Assembly (NCBI GenBank): GCA_934675095.1
Contig: CAKUPC010000061.1
Span: forward strand, 1-8,051
Reading direction: 5' to 3'
Source: an uncultured Bacteroidales bacterium
Lineage (GTDB): Bacteria; Bacteroidota; Bacteroidia; Bacteroidales; UBA932
Length of the DNA: 8,051 nt
Shown: piece after piece, positions 5,301-8,051 of the stretch
Layout of the letters: each line of letters opens with the position of its first letter
How positions within the stretch are numbered: the stretch's first letter is position 1
Program-made: the position numbers and the translations under genes
The notes under the pieces: model-generated
Told to the model about the DNA's origin: nothing
What the model saw: only the letters and a program-made list of their open reading frames with translations
Database searches by the model: none

Positions 5301-7841
5301 GCCGCAAAGGGCGCGAGGGCACTTGTCTCGTTCGAGAACGACAGTCGCGTGATAGCTTCTTCATGGGTTGAGACGTCAGCCGACTCCGAGACACCGTTCC
5401 GCTTCCGCGTGACCGGTGAGATGGCTCCGTCATGCTATGTGCACGTGACTCTTCTCAATCCATATTGCAGGACGGCCGAGGGACAGCCTCTTCGTCTCTA
5501 CGGCGTTCAGCCACTGACTGTCAGCGCTCCGGATTCGCGCCTTGACCCGATGCTCTCTCTTCCGGAGACGATACGCCCTCAGGAAGAATTTGCCGTCCGC
5601 GTCCGTGAAAAGTCCGGTCGGCCGATGTCCTACACCATCGCCATCGTCGATGAGGGACTGCTGGACCTCACCGGTTTCAAGACGCCGGATCCTTGGGCGG
5701 AGATGAACCGCAGGAGCTCTCTCGGGGTCCGGACCTGGGACATATATAATAATGTTATGGGAGCCTACGGGACTTCGTTCGCCTCGATGTTCAGTGTCGG
5801 AGGTGACGAGGACCTCAGGATTGACGGGACCGTGCGCGACAACCGCTTCGAGCCTGTGGTCAGGTTCTTCGGACCTTTCACTTTAAAGCGCGGCGAGAAT
5901 GTTCACAAGGTCACGCTTCCGATGTATGTCGGTTCTGTCCGCGTGATGCTGGTGGCCGCCCGCGACGGAGCCTTCGGCTCGGCTGAGAAGACTGTTCCGG
6001 TGCGCTCTCCGCTTATGGTTCTGCCTACGCTTCCGCGCTCTCTCGCCACGGGTGAGAAGGTGACGATGCCGGTGAACGTGTTCGCGATGGAGGAATCTGT
6101 CCGCAACGCTGAAATCACCGTCTCGGCAGACGGACCTCTCCGCCTCGGCGGTCCTGCGTCCAAATCGCTGTCATTCAGCGCTCCGGGAGATGAGATGACC
6201 TCGTTCGAGTTCAGGACGGGAACTGCGGAAGGCACGGCGCGTGTAAAGGTCACCGTCAAATCCGGAGACTTTGTGGCGTCGGACACCGTGGACATCATGG
6301 TGCGCAACATAAATCCTCCCGCCCTTTCGGTGCAGCGTGCCGTCATGCTTCCGGGAGAATCCTGTGGCTTCGAATGCCCTGAAGGCACCAATGTCCTCGA
6401 AGTCAGCGCGTTCCCGTCGATAGACATCAACGGCGTGTGGTTCTACATGAAGCACTATCCGCATCAGTGCACGGAACAGCTATGTGCAAAGGGGATAACC
6501 CTCCTGTCGATAATGCCGCTGCTTGATGAACAGCGCCGGACAGAGGCTGACGGAATGGTTGCCGAAATCCTGTCGGAACTCTACTCACGGCAGCTCCCGG
6601 ACGGCAGCTTTGTCTATTGGCCCGGAAGCACACTCATAAATCTCTGGGCGGACGCGATGGCCGGGCATTTCATGACGCTTGCTTCCGGAGCCGGATTCTC
6701 CGTGAACGGGGGAGTCTTCGGCGCGTGGAGAAACAAGGTGAAGAAATATGTGAACGCCTACCGTGCGACGGGTGATGAGTATGACGAACTCGCCGCGTAC
6801 TCCATCTATGTGCTTGCGCTCTCAGGTAACGCGCAGGACGGTCCGATGAACCGCATGAAGGAGGCCGCCTCTCTGGATCCTATGGCAAGGACCCTGCTTG
6901 CTTCCGCCTATGCGGTTTCGGGGCGTAAGGCAGTCGCTGAAAGCATCCTTGCTGCGGATTCTTCAGGAAATTCTTCCGCAACCCGTCCCGCGGCGCCGTC
7001 GCTTTTCTTCGGCTCTGCTCTGCGTGACGATGCCATATCCCTTGAGGCTCAGGTACTTGCCGGGAACTTAGGCACTGCAATGGAGCTTGCCGGGCGTGTG
7101 GCGGACGGCTTCGCGAAGGAAAACTACACCACCCAGACCACTGCATTTGCCTCATCCGCCCTCTCTAAACTCTACTCTCTCACGGACAAGTCGGCCGTGT
7201 CCTTCAAGTATGAGTGTTCTTTCGGCGACGGCGGCAACTCCGAGAACGTCAGGACGGCGAACTCATTGTGGACAAGAAATGTCGTTGACGGCGCCAAATC
7301 CATAAAACTGTCAAACACCTCCCGCGGCGCTCTCTATGCGAGCCTCGCGTCAAGGACTCAGGTTCCTTCGGGAACGGCTGTCGTGGAGGCCTCGTCGGGG
7401 ATTTCTGTCGCTGTCGCGTACAAGGATATGGATGGAATGCGCATTCTTCCTGACAAGTTGACGCAGGGAACGGATTTCGTGGCAGAGGTCACCGTGAAGA
7501 ACACCTCGGCGTCTCCTCTTAGGAATCTTTCCCTGGCGGTGAAGGTTCCTTCCGGATGGGAGATTTACAATAGCCGCCTCTTCAGCGCGGAAGCAGATGT
7601 CTCCGCCGCCTATTCCGGCTGCGACATCCGCGACGGCGAGGTTCTCTACTACTTCGACCTTCCGAACTCCGCCTCCCGAACATTCTCGCTGCGTCTCTCG
7701 GCGGCCTATCTCGGCGAGTTTGTTCTTCCTTCGGTAAGCTGCGAGGCCATGTACGACAACTCTGTCTTTGCCCGTACCGCCTCCGGTGTCGTCAATGTTG
7801 TTCCGTCTCCGTCGGGCTCCCTGTCATTTCGAACGAAGTGA
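2298..7841 (+). CDS. Bacterial alpha-2-macroglobulin family lipoprotein with CxEQ thioester
   Basis: This large envelope protein is predicted to trap attacking proteases through a bait region and a reactive internal thioester, as described for bacterial alpha-2-macroglobulins. It has 1847 residues, within the family range. A lipoprotein signal peptide occupies residues 1-19, with lipobox VASC and lipidated Cys20. Ig-like macroglobulin domains follow (about 50-345), then a family-typical segment at about 330-470, a Tyr/Asp/Trp-rich stretch at 474-498, and a macroglobulin domain at 527-600. An MG2-type domain begins near 617 (YGERGVWRPGD at 622-632). A bait-region-type domain spans about 980-1090, and IVDEGLLDLT lies at 1116-1125. 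The alpha-2-macroglobulin domain covers about 1170-1265, with FFGPFTL and SVRVMLVAA. The helical thioester domain has CTEQ at 1391-1394, and a C-terminal beta-domain runs from about 1700. Domain limits are estimates. The frame is also open upstream from a TTG at 2241, but only the ATG at 2298 yields a clean signal peptide. There are no frameshifts. It precedes pbpC with a 4-base overlap. Confidence 0.95.
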   Translation: MKNILKSMIVLAAAVTVASCGNRNEGSESPDAGFADYIEAYTGGLISDASSVKIQFASTPDTSVPADGLLSFSPSLKGEARWVGSKMIEFVPEDGQLKRGREYHGKFAVGRVFGVEKPELRTFGFTFRVAPKKAAVSVDNVRILKSSPSEAAINGRLMLSESVPEDEASGMLYAEGAGAAKVSVRQTSEPGAYEFTCAPVVRRASDSRVTIVFDGHSSGFGKTVSADVTIPASEGFRVLSAKKKDGDEPYVEVLLSQPLDPLSDVSGMFTLSVEGRSYTSVDGNIVRVFFERKKAEDKLSLTVSGSLKDCTGTRLGEDWTAEFRSDELKPAVRLPSRGNILPDASELRLPFQAVNLKAVDLRVIKIYSDNVLHFLQDNSLDGDSELRRSGRLVYSRRLQLDANPQTDLHQWQNFSVDLSGLMKREPGAIYRISLSFRQEYSVYGKTDVAVSGEESSLTKLAAGEMSAEDEAMWDIPYSYYYDNYYDWEKYDWNERDNPMAPTYYMQADRFPSVNLMNSNVGVIAKSGGNGNMWVYVSDIVSASPLSGVEISAYNYQLRRLATAKSDAEGRAELAFEGKPFVVVAKSGDAVSYLKVIDGQENSLSRFDVGGQTVEKGLRGFVYGERGVWRPGDTMHLVLLVESSGKKLPQDHPAVLEVYGPQGQFFSRQVCPKSVDGFYTFDVPTSGSDMTGTYHAYAKIGGATFHKSLHVETIKPNRLKVTTTLPSDVLDADSTATFRVSSAWLTGAAASSLTAKATVRLTPRKTAFKGFDSYIFSNPLSEFRTMEKELFSTVLDSHGNASVSVHVPAAPDAPGMLNATVVTRVSEPGGNESTVSQNALCSPFGAYVGVLMPSSESGFLETDKDWSIKVCAVGKDGRRIAGHRLEYRIYRLDSSWWWERDGAELASFIRNSSAKVHASGQIISGTSDSEIRFRLDYPDWGNFLLYVTDLDSGHSSGTTFLCDWPQWRGRGDRAESTSASMLSFSLDRKSCQVGDEVVAYLPAAKGARALVSFENDSRVIASSWVETSADSETPFRFRVTGEMAPSCYVHVTLLNPYCRTAEGQPLRLYGVQPLTVSAPDSRLDPMLSLPETIRPQEEFAVRVREKSGRPMSYTIAIVDEGLLDLTGFKTPDPWAEMNRRSSLGVRTWDIYNNVMGAYGTSFASMFSVGGDEDLRIDGTVRDNRFEPVVRFFGPFTLKRGENVHKVTLPMYVGSVRVMLVAARDGAFGSAEKTVPVRSPLMVLPTLPRSLATGEKVTMPVNVFAMEESVRNAEITVSADGPLRLGGPASKSLSFSAPGDEMTSFEFRTGTAEGTARVKVTVKSGDFVASDTVDIMVRNINPPALSVQRAVMLPGESCGFECPEGTNVLEVSAFPSIDINGVWFYMKHYPHQCTEQLCAKGITLLSIMPLLDEQRRTEADGMVAEILSELYSRQLPDGSFVYWPGSTLINLWADAMAGHFMTLASGAGFSVNGGVFGAWRNKVKKYVNAYRATGDEYDELAAYSIYVLALSGNAQDGPMNRMKEAASLDPMARTLLASAYAVSGRKAVAESILAADSSGNSSATRPAAPSLFFGSALRDDAISLEAQVLAGNLGTAMELAGRVADGFAKENYTTQTTAFASSALSKLYSLTDKSAVSFKYECSFGDGGNSENVRTANSLWTRNVVDGAKSIKLSNTSRGALYASLASRTQVPSGTAVVEASSGISVAVAYKDMDGMRILPDKLTQGTDFVAEVTVKNTSASPLRNLSLAVKVPSGWEIYNSRLFSAEADVSAAYSGCDIRDGEVLYYFDLPNSASRTFSLRLSAAYLGEFVLPSVSCEAMYDNSVFARTASGVVNVVPSPSGSLSFRTK
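6468..6479 (+). other. Thioester motif CTEQ of the alpha-2-macroglobulin protein
   Basis: Codons for Cys1391-Thr-Glu-Gln1394 fit the CxEQ pattern in which the cysteine sulfur and glutamine side chain form the internal thioester. The preceding HYPHQ and following aromatic/hydrophobic helix residues resemble other bacterial members, many of which spell it CLEQ. A further cysteine, Cys1396, lies two residues after Gln1394. Confidence 0.88.
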
Positions 7842-8051
7842 GAAATCTATGGGCTGAATTTAAGGCGGAGCTGGGCCTGCTGAAAAGTGACGGGCGCCGG
7901 AGGGCGACCGTCGCCTTGGCCGTGTGCCTGGCCGCACTCTTGGTCGTATGGCTGTGTTCCCTGCCACGGGATCTGTTCTCCGGCGTGCCATATTCCACGG
8001 TTGTCGCGGCTTCCGGTGGAGAACTTCTCGGTGCGCGCGTCGCTGAGGACG
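7838..8051 (+). CDS. pbpC: Penicillin-binding protein 1C, N-terminal part (3' end beyond window)
   Basis: PBP1C is a membrane-anchored class A-type enzyme with a peptidoglycan glycosyltransferase domain and a transpeptidase domain, acting in cell wall synthesis or repair. Only 71 codons are inside the window: a cytoplasmic basic N-terminus (LLKSDGRRRA, 18-27), one transmembrane helix at about 24-41, then LPRDLFSGVPYSTVVAASGG at 42-61 and ELLGARVAED. This matches the PBP1C start, where a hydrophobic anchor leads into a 'PYSTVV...GELLGARIA.DG' segment before the glycosyltransferase domain. The start is GTG at 7838-7840, overlapping the TGA of the upstream gene (7839-7841); no in-frame ATG is close by. 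The 4-base overlap suggests translational coupling. Identification relies on this short region and on the known alpha-2-macroglobulin/pbpC pairing, because none of the catalytic motifs are visible. Confidence 0.87.
   Translation, partial: MRNLWAEFKAELGLLKSDGRRRATVALAVCLAALLVVWLCSLPRDLFSGVPYSTVVAASGGELLGARVAED

Overview
The window looks like an ordinary, intact stretch of a Bacteroidales (Bacteroidota) chromosome with GC-rich coding sequence. Three things point there. The AT-rich intergenic region carries matches to the Bacteroidetes -7 promoter element TAnnTTTG. Start codons lack obvious Shine-Dalgarno sequences. The proteins (a polyprenol-phosphate mannosyltransferase-like enzyme and a lipoprotein alpha-2-macroglobulin followed by penicillin-binding protein 1C) resemble Bacteroidales family members. 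I cannot name genus or species.

Layout. Positions 1-2138 hold three genes on the minus strand, read right to left: a GT2 glycosyltransferase of the polyprenol monophosphomannose synthase type, an EamA/DMT-family permease, and tadA (tRNA adenosine deaminase, its 3' end cut off by the left edge). Their gaps are only 13 and 45 bases, so they are probably co-transcribed. Positions 2139-2297 are an AT-rich divergent promoter region. Positions 2298-7841 hold one very large plus-strand gene for a lipoprotein of the bacterial alpha-2-macroglobulin family (1847 residues) with an intact CxEQ thioester motif. Its stop codon overlaps a GTG start for penicillin-binding protein 1C (pbpC), which runs off the right edge.

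How the genes work together. The plus-strand pair is the widely conserved alpha-2-macroglobulin/PbpC module: a cell-envelope protease trap made together with a peptidoglycan glycosyltransferase that could repair the wall. The minus-strand genes have separate jobs: a lipid-linked mannose (or similar) donor, metabolite transport, and tRNA wobble editing.

I found no RNA gene, mobile element, CRISPR array or clear intrinsic terminator, and no evidence of a previously undescribed system. The observations worth a second look are small: the spelling of the thioester site and a nearby cysteine, a perfect palindrome between the divergent promoters, and the translationally coupled gene junction.
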